Counted from the first letter of the stretch, positions 27,159-36,541 are shown. The stretch is DNA of 64,000 nucleotides from Lewinellaceae bacterium (GCA_020636025.1 JACJYQ010000009.1:124001-188000); one strand, 5' to 3'. A program made the numbers and translations. The notes: a model not told the origin generated them from the letters alone.

Positions 27159-28541
27159 TTATTCCTGGATTTTAATAATCTGCTGAGTGTAGATACTACC
27201 AGTTTGATCAGATTTTAATTCCAATAAATACGTACCTGTTGGGTAAGACTTAAGGTTGATATTGGTACGTGTTTTTAACCATCCCTCAGATATGATCTTG
27301 CCATTAATGGTTAATATTCTGTAAGTTATGGATGAATCAGGTTGTTCCTCAGCAATGTCGATATGAAGCAGATCAACAACCGGGTTGGGATAAATTTGAA
27401 TACCCGTGAACAAGGTTGGTGACGGAGTTGCATTTACATTTTGCTGAAAATACAAAGCCCCTATGTCGGCTCTCGTGGCATCCGGGTCGGGCCAGGAGCC
27501 GGGATCCCCGGCATCGATGCAGGGCGAGTTTGGTTTTAAGTGAAAGTCTTGCCCGGCCCAGTCAATAAATAATGGATCCATATCAATGTTCCCTACTCCG
27601 GTCCAGCCACCTTTTACGTCGTTGTATGTTGCATCAATTACAGAACTTCCAGGGTTTAGCTCTACAATACCATGTTCGCTGGGGTTGCCAAAATTGTAAG
27701 GTGGTAGTATGATGTTATTTTTGATCGTGACCTGATTTTCATACTCCAGCGCCAATTCGCCAACCAGGGTGTTGTTCACAATTTCCGCCTGCGAGTGCAA
27801 AATCTTGATAGCGGAGGTGCTTGGAATATCGTCAAAAATACAACTGTCAATGACGTTAAAAGTGATGTTCAGCATGCTGCTACTGTCGGCCAGTATTCCA
27901 GCGCCGTTAAATATATATCCACCACCAACTTTGGATATTCTGTTCTTGTTCACTTGCAAATTGGATTGATTGCTCACAATACCCCCCAGTTGCTGCAAAA
28001 ATGCCCCCTGTATAGAATCAATGCTGTTTTCGGTGATCATGGCATTCGAATTTCGGCAATAAATACCACCCATTTCCAAATAGCCAAAATAGGTATTTTG
28101 GCAGTTCCGGATGCGGTTTTTCCAGATTACAGGTGAAGCTCCTACGCATACAATACCTCCTGCGTATGGAAACTCTGTATTATCAAAAATATTGGCGCCA
28201 CCTTCTATGGTGAATCCGATGATACGGGCAGACTGTGTTTCTCCATTTTCGAGAGTAATGACCGGGGCGAGGAAATTTCCGTCGATGGTCGTTTGCTTAA
28301 TAAAGGCTTCGTCCTTGTTTTTCAGGAAATAGGAAGCAAGTACGATGTTTTTGCCTTTGAAATTGAGGTTTTCCACGTACCTGCCGGGTGCCACCAAAAC
28401 GGTATCGCCATTTGTAGCGTGATCAATGCCCTCTTGAATGGAGTTGTAATCAGTTGGGATATTAATGGTCGTTCCAGGCAGTAGGGTAGAGGTTGATAAA
28501 ACGAAAGCACAAATAGCGCTCAGCTTGTACAGAGTTTTCAT
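27159..28541 (-). CDS. Secreted right-handed beta-helix protein with T9SS sorting domain
   Basis: A 460-residue protein with a signal peptide (1-23), then a pectate-lyase-like beta-helix starting with TINIPTDYNSIQEGIDHATNGDTVLVAPGRY, the usual first coil. Repeated N-rich turns follow (ITENSIDSIQG, LQVNKNRISKVGG, AEIVNNTLVGE). Before the end comes SPCIDAGDPGSWPDPD, common in this cargo class, and residues 385-460 are a sorting domain (IQIYPNPVVDLLHIDI). No lyase active site was recognised. It stands alone. Confidence 0.87.
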   Translation of the reverse strand: MKTLYKLSAICAFVLSTSTLLPGTTINIPTDYNSIQEGIDHATNGDTVLVAPGRYVENLNFKGKNIVLASYFLKNKDEAFIKQTTIDGNFLAPVITLENGETQSARIIGFTIEGGANIFDNTEFPYAGGIVCVGASPVIWKNRIRNCQNTYFGYLEMGGIYCRNSNAMITENSIDSIQGAFLQQLGGIVSNQSNLQVNKNRISKVGGGYIFNGAGILADSSSMLNITFNVIDSCIFDDIPSTSAIKILHSQAEIVNNTLVGELALEYENQVTIKNNIILPPYNFGNPSEHGIVELNPGSSVIDATYNDVKGGWTGVGNIDMDPLFIDWAGQDFHLKPNSPCIDAGDPGSWPDPDATRADIGALYFQQNVNATPSPTLFTGIQIYPNPVVDLLHIDIAEEQPDSSITYRILTINGKIISEGWLKTRTNINLKSYPTGTYLLELKSDQTGSIYTQQIIKIQE

Positions 28542-28679
28542 GTTCGATAATTTCCAGATTTAGTAAGATTGGTTGATCATCAAAAGTAGAACGGGCAATT
28601 CGGAGATTTCTCTAAAGATCAGGCTTTGCCAATGTGGGCATGAAAAATGGGGTTAATTGTCAGCATTGTACAAAAAGCC

Positions 28680-28964
28680 TCACCTGTGCTTCGCTCCGGC
28701 TATAATACTATAAATATAGTGAGTTAATAGTGTGACTCCTCCTCCGAATATCCAAAACCCAAGCGTGATGGCCATCATAGGCATTCCACAATTTACTCCG
28801 CCTGGTTTAGGTGCTGGAATGAAATATCCTGGAAGTACAAAAATATGTGCATACAGAATGGCAAACAAGATCAAACCCTTGGCATATTTTATGTTCAACT
28901 GATCAATGAGTATATATAGCAGTATCTGCAAAACGCATATCAAAATTATCAACTGTAGAATCAT
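28680..28964 (-). CDS. Small membrane protein
   Basis: A 94-residue protein with three hydrophobic helices: 2-20, 29-50 and 64-88. The middle loop has PGYFIPAPKPGGVNCGMP. No family is recognised. The gene stands alone with about 140 bases on its left and 165 on its right. Its composition suits a real membrane protein and the antisense frame is not protein-like. Confidence 0.6.
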   Translation of the reverse strand: MILQLIILICVLQILLYILIDQLNIKYAKGLILFAILYAHIFVLPGYFIPAPKPGGVNCGMPMMAITLGFWIFGGGVTLLTHYIYSIIAGAKHR

Positions 28965-29132
28965 ACGTCAACCAATAAGGTTTATGTTTCACTCGCTTTC
29001 CCAAGTGTAAAAAAAGATCATCGCATTCCATTTTCCCCGTAATTTCGCCCAAATTTTTACCTACTGGAGAATTTTAACAGCCTGGACAAACAGCTCCTCT
29101 GGATTGACGAGCTTTCCGAACGCAATTACGTC

Positions 29133-29693
29133 GTGATCGACGATTTTCTGGATGATCAGCTTTACCAACAGATCAGATCCTTTTTCCTTGAAAAACTGGA
29201 TGAATTTCACCAGGCCGGTATTGGCGCACTTGCCGATAACCAGATCAAGCGCAGCATAAGAGGCGATCTCACCTATTGGCTGGACTCTAAGCGCGACACC
29301 AATCTGGCACCCTATTGGGACTTGCTTCACGATACCATTAATACGTTGAATCAATATTGCTATCTTAGTCTGTCGGGATTTGAATTCCACCTGGCCCATT
29401 ATCCGCCCGGCGCGCACTATTCCAGGCATCTCGATCAGTTTGCCAATCGAAACAATCGAATGATCTCCATGATCATTTACCTAAACGAAAACTGGCAAAA
29501 AGGCGATGGCGGCGAACTGGAAATAGTGGAAAGTGATGACAAGGTGGTTTTGATAGAACCGATTGCCAGGCGATGCGTGATGTTTAAAAGCGCCGAAGTG
29601 CTGCATGGTGTGTTGGAAGCGCATAAAAGCCGGTATAGTTTGACGGGTTGGTTGCTGCATTACCCGGCGGCGTTAGGGAAGTTTTTTGGGTGA
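29133..29693 (+). CDS. 2OG-Fe(II) oxygenase (prolyl-4-hydroxylase-like), start uncertain
   Basis: The cofactor residues are all present: His99 and Asp101 in HYSRHLD, His158 in AEVLHGV and Arg167 in SRYSLTGW, the HxD..H..R set for iron and 2-oxoglutarate. GGELEIVE and MISMIIYLNENW are usual family strands. The coordinates begin at a GTG at 29133, the first canonical start. However, coding similarity to the family seems to begin upstream: the frame is open from 29043 (reading LWIDELSERNYVV before the GTG) but holds no ATG, GTG or TTG there. A non-standard start or a lost ATG is possible. Confidence 0.85.
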   Translation: MIDDFLDDQLYQQIRSFFLEKLDEFHQAGIGALADNQIKRSIRGDLTYWLDSKRDTNLAPYWDLLHDTINTLNQYCYLSLSGFEFHLAHYPPGAHYSRHLDQFANRNNRMISMIIYLNENWQKGDGGELEIVESDDKVVLIEPIARRCVMFKSAEVLHGVLEAHKSRYSLTGWLLHYPAALGKFFG

Positions 29694-29703
29694 TTCCTGT
29701 TGG

Positions 29704-29895
29704 TTTTATTTCGCGCAGATTTTTCCGTGCAAAATCTGTGTGGAATAATATGTAGAAATAAGCTTGGATGCTCACGTTTAGTGCGCTTGGTCAAAAAAGA
29801 CACAAGCGCGGCGGGGAAAAAATCACAGATTTCACGCAGGTTTTTCTGTGTAAAATCTGCGAAACAAATCTGCGTAAAATCTGCGCGAAATAAAA
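29704..29895. repeat. Dispersed AAATCTGCG repeat, copies B and C
   Basis: Two blocks (29704-29745 and 29820-29895) of AATCTGTG/AATCTGCG units and their complements flank about 75 unique bases between convergent genes. The second ends in the 35-base core at 29861-29895 that is nearly identical to copies at 23532 and 40295. No gene is seen in the 300 bases here. Confidence 0.75.
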
Positions 29896-29992
29896 TACTT
29901 AAGTACCAAACCACTTCACAGCTCAAAAAAGCGCGCAGCCCCTTCATGTCGTTCAAACACTCCGGAACTGCGCAGCTTCAACATTATACTTT

Positions 29993-32386
29993 CTAAAACT
30001 CCACCCGGTAAAACAATACCGGGATCAATGGCGCCTGATATGAGGTGACAATCTCCTCTGTTTCAATATCAAAATATCGCCCCGACACATTTTGTCTGTT
30101 GGTGGTGTTCTGGATGTCAAGACCAAGCGTAGTGGTCAAATGTTTGTAATTGCGTTTTAGCCTGAAACCAATATCAAGTCGAAAATAATCAGGAACCTGT
30201 ATTTCAAAGGCACGGGTTTCATCATACACCGTATATCCGGCATCCCGGGAAGCCTCGATATCAACCGGTGATTCCCGTAGTCCACCCGTGTGGACAAGCT
30301 TTAAGTTAAATCCAATGCTGCGGTTTTTGTTCTTTCTGTTCCAGCTCCACTCTTTGCCCGCAGTCAAAGTATTGGCGTAATTGCCATTGAAACGGGTGTT
30401 TCTCCAGATGCCATCGCTTCCCTGGTATTTTGATTCATACAAGGAGGAAGACAAGAGGAAGTACAGTCCACGGGTCATAAATTTTTCCAGAGTCAACTCC
30501 AGTCCATAGTTTTTACCGAACCCACTGTTGTCAAGAATTTGGGTTTCAAAACCACCCTGTGCATTTAACATGGAAAAGCTGTTGCTTTCAAATTTGCTGA
30601 CAGGTGCATTATACAATGACTGGTAATAAGCTTCTGTTTTCAGGTGCATGTTTCCCGGCAGCATTTGATCGAAAGACAACACCAGATGATGTGCTTTTGT
30701 CATGTCCAGCGATTTGTTTTCATTGCTGGCGCCGAATTCATCCTGAATAAAGTACAGACCGATTGGTTGAATCTGGCTGTGCAATCCATAACCCAGGCTG
30801 ATGGAGTTTTTAGCACTTAAAGCATACTTCACTGAGGCTCGCGGCTCCAGAGAGTATTTGTTGTTTAATAGAAACAGTAGACTGTGCACACCGGCACTTA
30901 AGGTCAAATCTTTTGAAGCGCGATACTGATACTGAGCAAATGAATTAATGGTACCTGAAGTGCCGCTCGACTTCAGCTTCAACTCCATTACCTCATCATC
31001 CCAGTTGAAATCTGATTGCTTAAGATCAAACTTTAAAAGCGATGCATACGCGCCTGCCCGAATGAAATGACGGGAATTGAATTTATGACTCAGGATACTG
31101 GAAATGGTATAGGTTATTTGTGTATGGCGCTGATCGTATTGATCTACAATGGAATAGTCATCCTGAATTTCTTCCTGTTGCAAACCGTTTATGAAAGTTG
31201 AGGCCGCAATCACGGTTTTCAGAAATGTCTTGTCCCAGGCTTTGCTGTGTGTCAAGCCCAGAACTCCGGTATTGGCAATAAAATCAAAGGTGTATTTGCT
31301 GTAAAAATTCTCTGACCAACTGGCAGTATCCGCTTTACCGTTTTGATATTGGTTGCTCAAGCCACCCATGCCAAACAGGGTGAAGGAACCAAACCTGCCC
31401 GCGGGCATATAGTTGTTGAAGGACAGATCCTGAAAATTGGTCACGGCATCGCCAATGTTTACGCCCATTTTCCCCAGGAGGGATAGGGTGGAGTAGCGGT
31501 AATTGACCAGAAATGAACCTTTCTGATTTCCCATACGCATAGGACCTTCCATGGCAGCATCAAGTCCAAGTACGCCAGCCTGAAAAGTGTATTCCCGCTT
31601 GTCCTGGTTTCCTTTGCGGAGTTTCAGATCAAATACACCAGACAATGCATTGCCATATTCCGAAGCAAATGCACCGGTAATAAAATCGGAATTGCTAAGC
31701 AATTGGGTGCTCAGTATGGAAATACCACCCCCAGATGTTCCCACAGCCGAAAAGTGATTCGGAGCCGGAATGTCTACACCTTCCATGCGCCAAAGCAAGC
31801 CATTCGGCGCATTTCCTCTGATCACAATGGTATTATTTCCATCGTCCTGTGTCACCACACCCGCAAAGGAAGAAGCCATTCGGGCAGGGTCATTCACGGC
31901 TGCGGCAAACTGCTTGGTTTCTTCTACTGAAAACGTTCTCGCACTTACAGCTGATAATTCATTCAGGGCTTTTTGTTTTTCCACTTTGGCAGAAATAACC
32001 ACCTCTTTGGTGCTGATGATGTCTTCTTCCATCTCGATGTTCAATTCCACTTCTTTACCTGAATTGACGGTGATGTTATTGACAAAAGCATCCTTGTAGC
32101 CCAGGTAGGTAACTTTTAGGGCCACTTTACCTACTGGCACGTTCGGGATGCGGAAATATCCATCAACATCGGTGATGGTGCCCATACTTACCGCATCGGC
32201 TTGTATTTCTCCGGATTTCATAACCAGCAGCTGAACAGTAGCGCCGATTAAGGGAGTTCTGACAGATTTGTCCTTGATGGTTCCTTTAAGGGTTTGGGTG
32301 AGTTGGGTATTCTGAGCGTTGGTTAGTAAGGGGAAAAGGAGTAGCAGGCTTGCCAGCGCGGCAAGCAATAGTTTTACGATTCGCAT
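29993..32386 (-). CDS. TonB-dependent outer-membrane receptor
   Basis: I use the ATG at 32386 (MRIVKLLLAALASLLLLFPL), giving 797 residues with a good signal peptide. Residues 30-120 are a carboxypeptidase-like regulatory domain (GTIKDKSVRTPLIGATVQLL), 140-260 the plug (IVIRGNAPNGLLWRMEGVDI, FASEYGNALSGVFDLKLRKG), and the rest a 22-strand barrel ending in VLFYRVEF with a terminal aromatic residue. It imports an unknown ligand with TonB-ExbBD energy. No SusD partner is adjacent, so it is not a typical polysaccharide locus. The upstream leader holds a strong hairpin. Confidence 0.92.
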   Translation of the reverse strand: MRIVKLLLAALASLLLLFPLLTNAQNTQLTQTLKGTIKDKSVRTPLIGATVQLLVMKSGEIQADAVSMGTITDVDGYFRIPNVPVGKVALKVTYLGYKDAFVNNITVNSGKEVELNIEMEEDIISTKEVVISAKVEKQKALNELSAVSARTFSVEETKQFAAAVNDPARMASSFAGVVTQDDGNNTIVIRGNAPNGLLWRMEGVDIPAPNHFSAVGTSGGGISILSTQLLSNSDFITGAFASEYGNALSGVFDLKLRKGNQDKREYTFQAGVLGLDAAMEGPMRMGNQKGSFLVNYRYSTLSLLGKMGVNIGDAVTNFQDLSFNNYMPAGRFGSFTLFGMGGLSNQYQNGKADTASWSENFYSKYTFDFIANTGVLGLTHSKAWDKTFLKTVIAASTFINGLQQEEIQDDYSIVDQYDQRHTQITYTISSILSHKFNSRHFIRAGAYASLLKFDLKQSDFNWDDEVMELKLKSSGTSGTINSFAQYQYRASKDLTLSAGVHSLLFLLNNKYSLEPRASVKYALSAKNSISLGYGLHSQIQPIGLYFIQDEFGASNENKSLDMTKAHHLVLSFDQMLPGNMHLKTEAYYQSLYNAPVSKFESNSFSMLNAQGGFETQILDNSGFGKNYGLELTLEKFMTRGLYFLLSSSLYESKYQGSDGIWRNTRFNGNYANTLTAGKEWSWNRKNKNRSIGFNLKLVHTGGLRESPVDIEASRDAGYTVYDETRAFEIQVPDYFRLDIGFRLKRNYKHLTTTLGLDIQNTTNRQNVSGRYFDIETEEIVTSYQAPLIPVLFYRVEF

Positions 32387-32418
32387 TGTTGTAAGGAGAG
32401 TTAAAATGTTTGAATAGG

Positions 32419-32479
32419 GCTTTGTCCGGCAAACCGGATTATGGTTTTGAATATCTAATCCAGTATTGCCGGACAAAGC
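32419..32479 (-). promoter_or_regulatory. Long hairpin upstream of the TonB receptor gene
   Basis: A perfect 14-base inverted repeat, GCTTTGTCCGGCAA (32419-32432) and TTGCCGGACAAAGC (32466-32479), with inner GGATTA/TAATCC pairing. It lies between the DUF2807 gene (stop at 32507) and the receptor start (32386). It could end the DUF2807 transcript or control read-through into the receptor. Confidence 0.6.
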
Positions 32480-32506
32480 GAAGCAAAAGCAGGCAGGTAA
32501 TGGCGA

Positions 32507-33211
32507 TCAAATCTTACGGATGTTGCCAGAGCCGGAAACATGGCTGTTTACCTGCGGGTTTCCCAGGTACTCGACATTGCCGCTTCCTGAAATATCTACT
32601 TCAAGAGTTTCCAGCACATTCAGGCGGATGTTTCCACTTCCAGAAACCTTGGCTACTGCGTTTTTCACTGAAAAATCAAGGGCATTAATGTTCCCGCTTC
32701 CGGAAACATTGGCGTACAGATCATCTCCGATACCGCTCAAATAGAGGTCGCCACTGCCGCTAACCCGGAGGTTACTGCTGAAAAAATCAGCATCGGCAAT
32801 CTTGATTTTACCACTTCCGCTGATATCGAGATCAAGGTGTTGACCGTAAATCGGGTCGTTTACGTAGATGCTGCCACTTCCAGAGAGGTCAAATCCATCC
32901 CAGTTGGGGGCGCCTACCCTGATCCGCAATCCATCTACATCCCAAACGTTTCTGCTGAAATACACTTTCAGCACGCCGTTTTCCACCCGGGTCTCCAGAT
33001 AAGGGATGATGTTTTCTTCGCAGGTTACTTTCAGACTGTATACAGAATCGGTGTACACTTCTACTTGTCCGCTCGAACAAAAGTCGATGGCATGGAAATT
33101 TTGTTCGTTACGGGTTTCAGTGACCAATACGCCTTTACCTCTCAAGCTAGGATCACAGGATGCCAGAAACAAGGCGGAAAACAAAACAGGAATTAAAAAG
33201 AACTTTTTCAT
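32507..33211 (-). CDS. DUF2807 (head GIN) lipoprotein
   Basis: A 234-residue lipoprotein; lipobox LASC gives Cys19. The mature protein is a DUF2807 beta-solenoid: NFHAIDFCSSGQVEVYTD at the front, then seven SGSG turns (SGSGSIYV, SGSGKIKI, SGSGDLYL, SGSGNINA, SGSGNIRL, SGSGNVEY, SGSGNIRK). These proteins are called putative auto-transporter adhesin-like and their role is not established. The SGSG codons form an internal DNA repeat. It precedes the TonB receptor gene on the same strand, separated by the hairpin. Confidence 0.88.
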   Translation of the reverse strand: MKKFFLIPVLFSALFLASCDPSLRGKGVLVTETRNEQNFHAIDFCSSGQVEVYTDSVYSLKVTCEENIIPYLETRVENGVLKVYFSRNVWDVDGLRIRVGAPNWDGFDLSGSGSIYVNDPIYGQHLDLDISGSGKIKIADADFFSSNLRVSGSGDLYLSGIGDDLYANVSGSGNINALDFSVKNAVAKVSGSGNIRLNVLETLEVDISGSGNVEYLGNPQVNSHVSGSGNIRKI

Positions 33212-33303
33212 AGCTAAAATTTTAATGTTGAATTGGTGAGTTGTTTCCCTTGAGACACGGCTCCCGGATTTTACCCTGATGCAGCTTTGAAAAAAAACAG
33301 TTG

Positions 33304-33448
33304 ATTACATAATTGACGATTACATAATTACATAATTGAAGATGGAATTTGTGTAGGCAGATTTTTTAAAAGCAAATTTGAAATCAAACTTTATAAATAT
33401 TCAATGACATCAACAATTATGTAATTATGTAATCATCAATCATGTAAT
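33304..33448. repeat. Inverted ATTACATA repeat between divergent genes
   Basis: 33304-33338 repeats ATTACATAATT-type units and 33413-33448 the inverse (AATTATGTAATCAT). It occupies much of the 340-base divergent region between the DUF2807 and sigma-factor genes. No gene is seen here. Confidence 0.7.
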
Positions 33449-33506
33449 CTATCCGGTTCTTCCACCCAAACTCCAATTTTTTGCCTCTCCGCATCAGGGT
33501 AAGTTT

Positions 33507-33514
33507 TACCTTCG
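33507..33514 (+). promoter_or_regulatory. Probable -7 element (TACCTTCG) of the sigma/FecR operon
   Basis: One mismatch to TAnnTTTG, with TTTTTTG about 23 bases upstream (33477-33483). It lies 37 bases before the start of the sigma gene. Confidence 0.4.
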
Positions 33515-33551
33515 GTGTCTTAACAATAGAGCCAACAGAAATCCAGGTACT

Positions 33552-34130
33552 TTGGAACAACTCGACGATCAAGTATTGATACAGGCGACGCAGTCGGGCG
33601 ACGAATCGGCATTCGATGTGCTGTTTCGACGCTATTATGCACCCTTGTGCCGCTATGCGCGATCACTGACCGATGGCGATATGGCGGCTGCGGAGGATAT
33701 GGTTCAGCAGGTTTTTGTGAAATTTTGGGAGACACGAAGTTCCCTGAATGTGCAATGGTCTGTGAAAGCCTATCTGTATAAAATGGTGCACAACAGGGGC
33801 TTGAACAGAATTCGAGATGCCAAAACCGAAGAACGATTTAAAACTCATCATGCCAGTCAGATGTCGGAGCAATTTGACCATCAACCGGGTGCCGCTAAGG
33901 AATTAAGCGAGCGAATTCAAAAGGCTCTGGAAGCACTTCCGACGGAGTGTAGGCGGGTATTTGAGTTGAGTCGCTTTGAAGAATTGAAATACCGGGAAAT
34001 CGCCGAACAGCTTGGTATTTCCATCAAAACAGTGGAAACACAGATGGGGAAAGCGCTTCGCTTAATGCGTACCGAACTGGCAGATTATCTGGTGACCCTG
34101 ATTGGTATTCTTTTGTTTAAATTGTTTTGA
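33552..34130 (+). CDS. ECF-type RNA polymerase sigma factor
   Basis: A 192-residue sigma-70 family protein. Region 2 includes DVLFRRYYAPLCRYARSLT and AAEDMVQQVFVKFWETR; region 4 has LPTECRRVFELSRFEELKYREIAEQLGISIKTVETQMGKAL, a complete helix-turn-helix. The start is a TTG at 33552: no ATG or GTG lies in frame close upstream. It is followed by a FecR-type anti-sigma factor that overlaps its stop codon, the usual iron/polysaccharide-sensing order. Confidence 0.93.
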   Translation: MEQLDDQVLIQATQSGDESAFDVLFRRYYAPLCRYARSLTDGDMAAAEDMVQQVFVKFWETRSSLNVQWSVKAYLYKMVHNRGLNRIRDAKTEERFKTHHASQMSEQFDHQPGAAKELSERIQKALEALPTECRRVFELSRFEELKYREIAEQLGISIKTVETQMGKALRLMRTELADYLVTLIGILLFKLF

Positions 34131-34141
34131 ATCAGCAACTT

Positions 34142-35137
34142 ATGGCAGAATTTTACAAGGATATTGATGTTTTACTCGCCAAGCAACTCGCTGGCGAAGC
34201 CAATGCCGATGAGCTTAAAGTTGTTGAAAGCTGGTTGGCAGAGTCGAGCGAGAATCGGGCGTATTTCGATGGCCTGAAACGGCTGTGGCAAGAAGCGCCC
34301 CAGGTACGTACAGGCCCTGAATGGGAAGTAGATACGGAAGCGGCCTTGAAAAAAGTGAAATCTGACATACAACGTGGGCAGTTTACCCAACTTCAGGGTA
34401 AGCGATCATACAGATGGATGCGTGCCGCGGCTGTTCTTGCCTTAATGTTGGCTGCTCTCTGGTTTTTACAAGAGCCGGAAACCATACCTGTTCAGGAAAT
34501 TGCCAGTAGTTCAAGAATTGTGACTGACACGCTGAATGACGGCTCTGTTGTAGTGCTCAACCGAAATTCAGGCCTTCGGATAGCCGAGAACTTTAACCGA
34601 AAAGAACGGCGCATGAGACTTTCAGGAGAAGCCTACTTTCAGGTAGCTCACGACAGCATTCGTCCCTTTGTGGTGGAGGCCGAACAACTCGAAATTACCG
34701 TGGTGGGTACAGAGTTTAACGTGGAAAATAAAGTCAGCGAGGGCAAAGTGACGGTAAGTGTTACAAGCGGCAAAGTATTGTTAAAGAGCAGTGCGCAATC
34801 AGCATTGTTATTGGCCAACGAACAGGCAATTTTTGACATTACAAGCAAGAAAATAGAACGGATTCAAAAGCCAAGTCCCAACGTGCTGGCTTACAAAACG
34901 CGGGTATTCAGTTTTGACAATACAAATCTTGGTTCAGTCATTGAACAACTCAATGAGGTTTATGAAACCAATATTTCTTTGAAAAACAAGGATCTGGCTA
35001 ATTGTCCACTCACCACCAATTTTAACAACCTTCCACTAGATCAGATCCTGGAAATCATTGCCGAATCATTTTCACTCAGCATCGAGCGTGGGCAGGATAC
35101 CATTGCCCTGGATGGCGAACCCTGTGCCGTAAATTGA
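34142..35137 (+). CDS. FecR-type anti-sigma factor
   Basis: From the ATG at 34142 the protein has 331 residues; a TTG at 34127 overlapping the sigma-factor stop (TTGA) would add five residues. Residues 1-85 form the cytoplasmic sigma-binding domain (LLAKQLAGEANADELKVVESW), about 95-112 a membrane helix (MRAAAVLALMLAALWFL), then the periplasmic FecR domain (TDTLNDGSVVVLNRNSGL, LSGEAYFQVAHD, VVGTEFNV) and a C-terminal DUF4974 (FDNTNLGSVIEQLNEVYE). It holds the sigma factor until an outer-membrane signal arrives. Confidence 0.92.
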   Translation: MAEFYKDIDVLLAKQLAGEANADELKVVESWLAESSENRAYFDGLKRLWQEAPQVRTGPEWEVDTEAALKKVKSDIQRGQFTQLQGKRSYRWMRAAAVLALMLAALWFLQEPETIPVQEIASSSRIVTDTLNDGSVVVLNRNSGLRIAENFNRKERRMRLSGEAYFQVAHDSIRPFVVEAEQLEITVVGTEFNVENKVSEGKVTVSVTSGKVLLKSSAQSALLLANEQAIFDITSKKIERIQKPSPNVLAYKTRVFSFDNTNLGSVIEQLNEVYETNISLKNKDLANCPLTTNFNNLPLDQILEIIAESFSLSIERGQDTIALDGEPCAVN

Positions 35138-35142
35138 ATCAA

Positions 35143-36411
35143 ATGCTGCGATCTTTCTTTATCATTTCCTTATGCGTTTTCATCGCAAGTCTGCAGGCAC
35201 AAGCTTCGGATGTGCTGGAAAGGTATATTTCGGTAGGTTTTAAGCAAACCTCACTTAAGGAAGCCCTTGTTGTTATCTCCCAAAAAGGTGGTTTTGAGTT
35301 GTCTTATAACAGCCACATCATCGATTCCGGAAAGAAAATTTCCCTTATTACGAATAACTGGACCGTTCGGGAAACGCTTTATGAGGTCCTGGGCGAAGGG
35401 TATGAATTTAAGTCCAACGGAAACTATTTGATCCTTAAAAAGGCCAAGCCACAGCGAAAAGAAATCTACGGCTATGTAAAGGATCCAAGCACCGGAAACC
35501 GGGTAGCCAATGCCACCGTGTACGATACCAAAACCCTCCGCTCGACGACAACGGATAAAAACGGCTATTACAAACTACAGGTAAAAAAAGCGACACAGAT
35601 TGCCATCACCCGAGTGGATTATCAGGATACTGTTATATCCATCAGCGTGCAAAGTCCGCGTCTGCAACGAATTGAGATGCAGTACGATACCGTCAAGCAA
35701 CGAAAGCGCTTTAACCTGGAAAGAACCATGGATGAAACGCTGAGCAAGGCAGAACGGTTTTTCAAAGCCACCATGGATCGGTGGACGGCAGTAAACGTAG
35801 CCGATTCGATTCATCGCCATTTTCAGATTTCCTTTTTGCCCAAAATGGGCAGCAACCACAAGCTGAGCGCCAAGGTGGTGAACGACTGGTCCCTGAATGT
35901 TCTGGCTGGTGTTTCTGGCGGCAACCGGATTCTTGAGGTAGGTGGTTTGGGTAATTTCACTCGTGGAGATATGTCGGGGGTGCAAATTGGCGGGCTTTTG
36001 AATGAGTTGTGGGGCAATACCCGTGGCGTTCAGATCGGCGGCATTTACAACAAAACAGGAGAGAGCTTACACGGCGCCCAAATTGGCGGGGTATTCAATC
36101 TTTCCAATGAAATGTCTGATGGCTCAGGGCAAGTGGCGGGTGTATTCAATCATGCATCAGAAGGCCGCGCTTTGTATCAGTTTGCCGGTGTAGTTAATAA
36201 AGCAGAGGAAGTTAAGGGCTTCCAGGCTGCCGGTGTGGTGAACATTGCACAGGAAGTCAGTGGTGTTCAGGCCGCGGCTATTTTCAATCAGGCAAAAAAA
36301 GTTAAGGGTGTACAAATCGGCTTGTTCAATAGCGCGAAAGAGGTGGATGGTTTGCAAATTGGCTTGTTGAATCGGTCGGGGAAGCGGGTGGTCCCACTTT
36401 TTAACTGGTAG
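35143..36411 (+). CDS. STN-domain protein with repeated IGG surface motifs (possible signal receptor)
   Basis: From the ATG at 35143 (MLRSFFIISLCVFIASLQAQ, a signal peptide) it has 422 residues; a TTG at 35134 is the alternative. Residues 25-95 are an STN domain (VGFKQTSLKEALVVISQKGGFELSYN), 105-185 a carboxypeptidase-like domain (EIYGYVKDPSTGNRVANATV), and 245-420 repeats of the type VQIGGIYNKTGE, AQIGGVFNLSNE, VQIGLFNSAKE, typical of outer-membrane repeat proteins. There is no TonB-receptor plug or barrel. It follows FecR closely (TTGA overlap), so it may be the signal-input partner of the sigma/FecR pair in place of a SusC-type receptor. Confidence 0.8.
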   Translation: MLRSFFIISLCVFIASLQAQASDVLERYISVGFKQTSLKEALVVISQKGGFELSYNSHIIDSGKKISLITNNWTVRETLYEVLGEGYEFKSNGNYLILKKAKPQRKEIYGYVKDPSTGNRVANATVYDTKTLRSTTTDKNGYYKLQVKKATQIAITRVDYQDTVISISVQSPRLQRIEMQYDTVKQRKRFNLERTMDETLSKAERFFKATMDRWTAVNVADSIHRHFQISFLPKMGSNHKLSAKVVNDWSLNVLAGVSGGNRILEVGGLGNFTRGDMSGVQIGGLLNELWGNTRGVQIGGIYNKTGESLHGAQIGGVFNLSNEMSDGSGQVAGVFNHASEGRALYQFAGVVNKAEEVKGFQAAGVVNIAQEVSGVQAAAIFNQAKKVKGVQIGLFNSAKEVDGLQIGLLNRSGKRVVPLFNW

Positions 36412-36541
36412 TTTGGTAAGAACTTATCCATAACGACCAAATTCAGATGTACTCTTCTATTATTTAACCATGTCTTCCTCCTGGGAGCGTGTAGGTTTTT
36501 CCAAGAATTTAACTGTATTAACCTGTATTTCTTAAAGCTGA

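Noticed and set aside
29660..29996. Two 98-codon frames on opposite strands over the AAATCTGCG repeats
   Set aside because: They translate inverted repeats (repeated RADF/ICVKSARNK patterns) and overlap each other completely.
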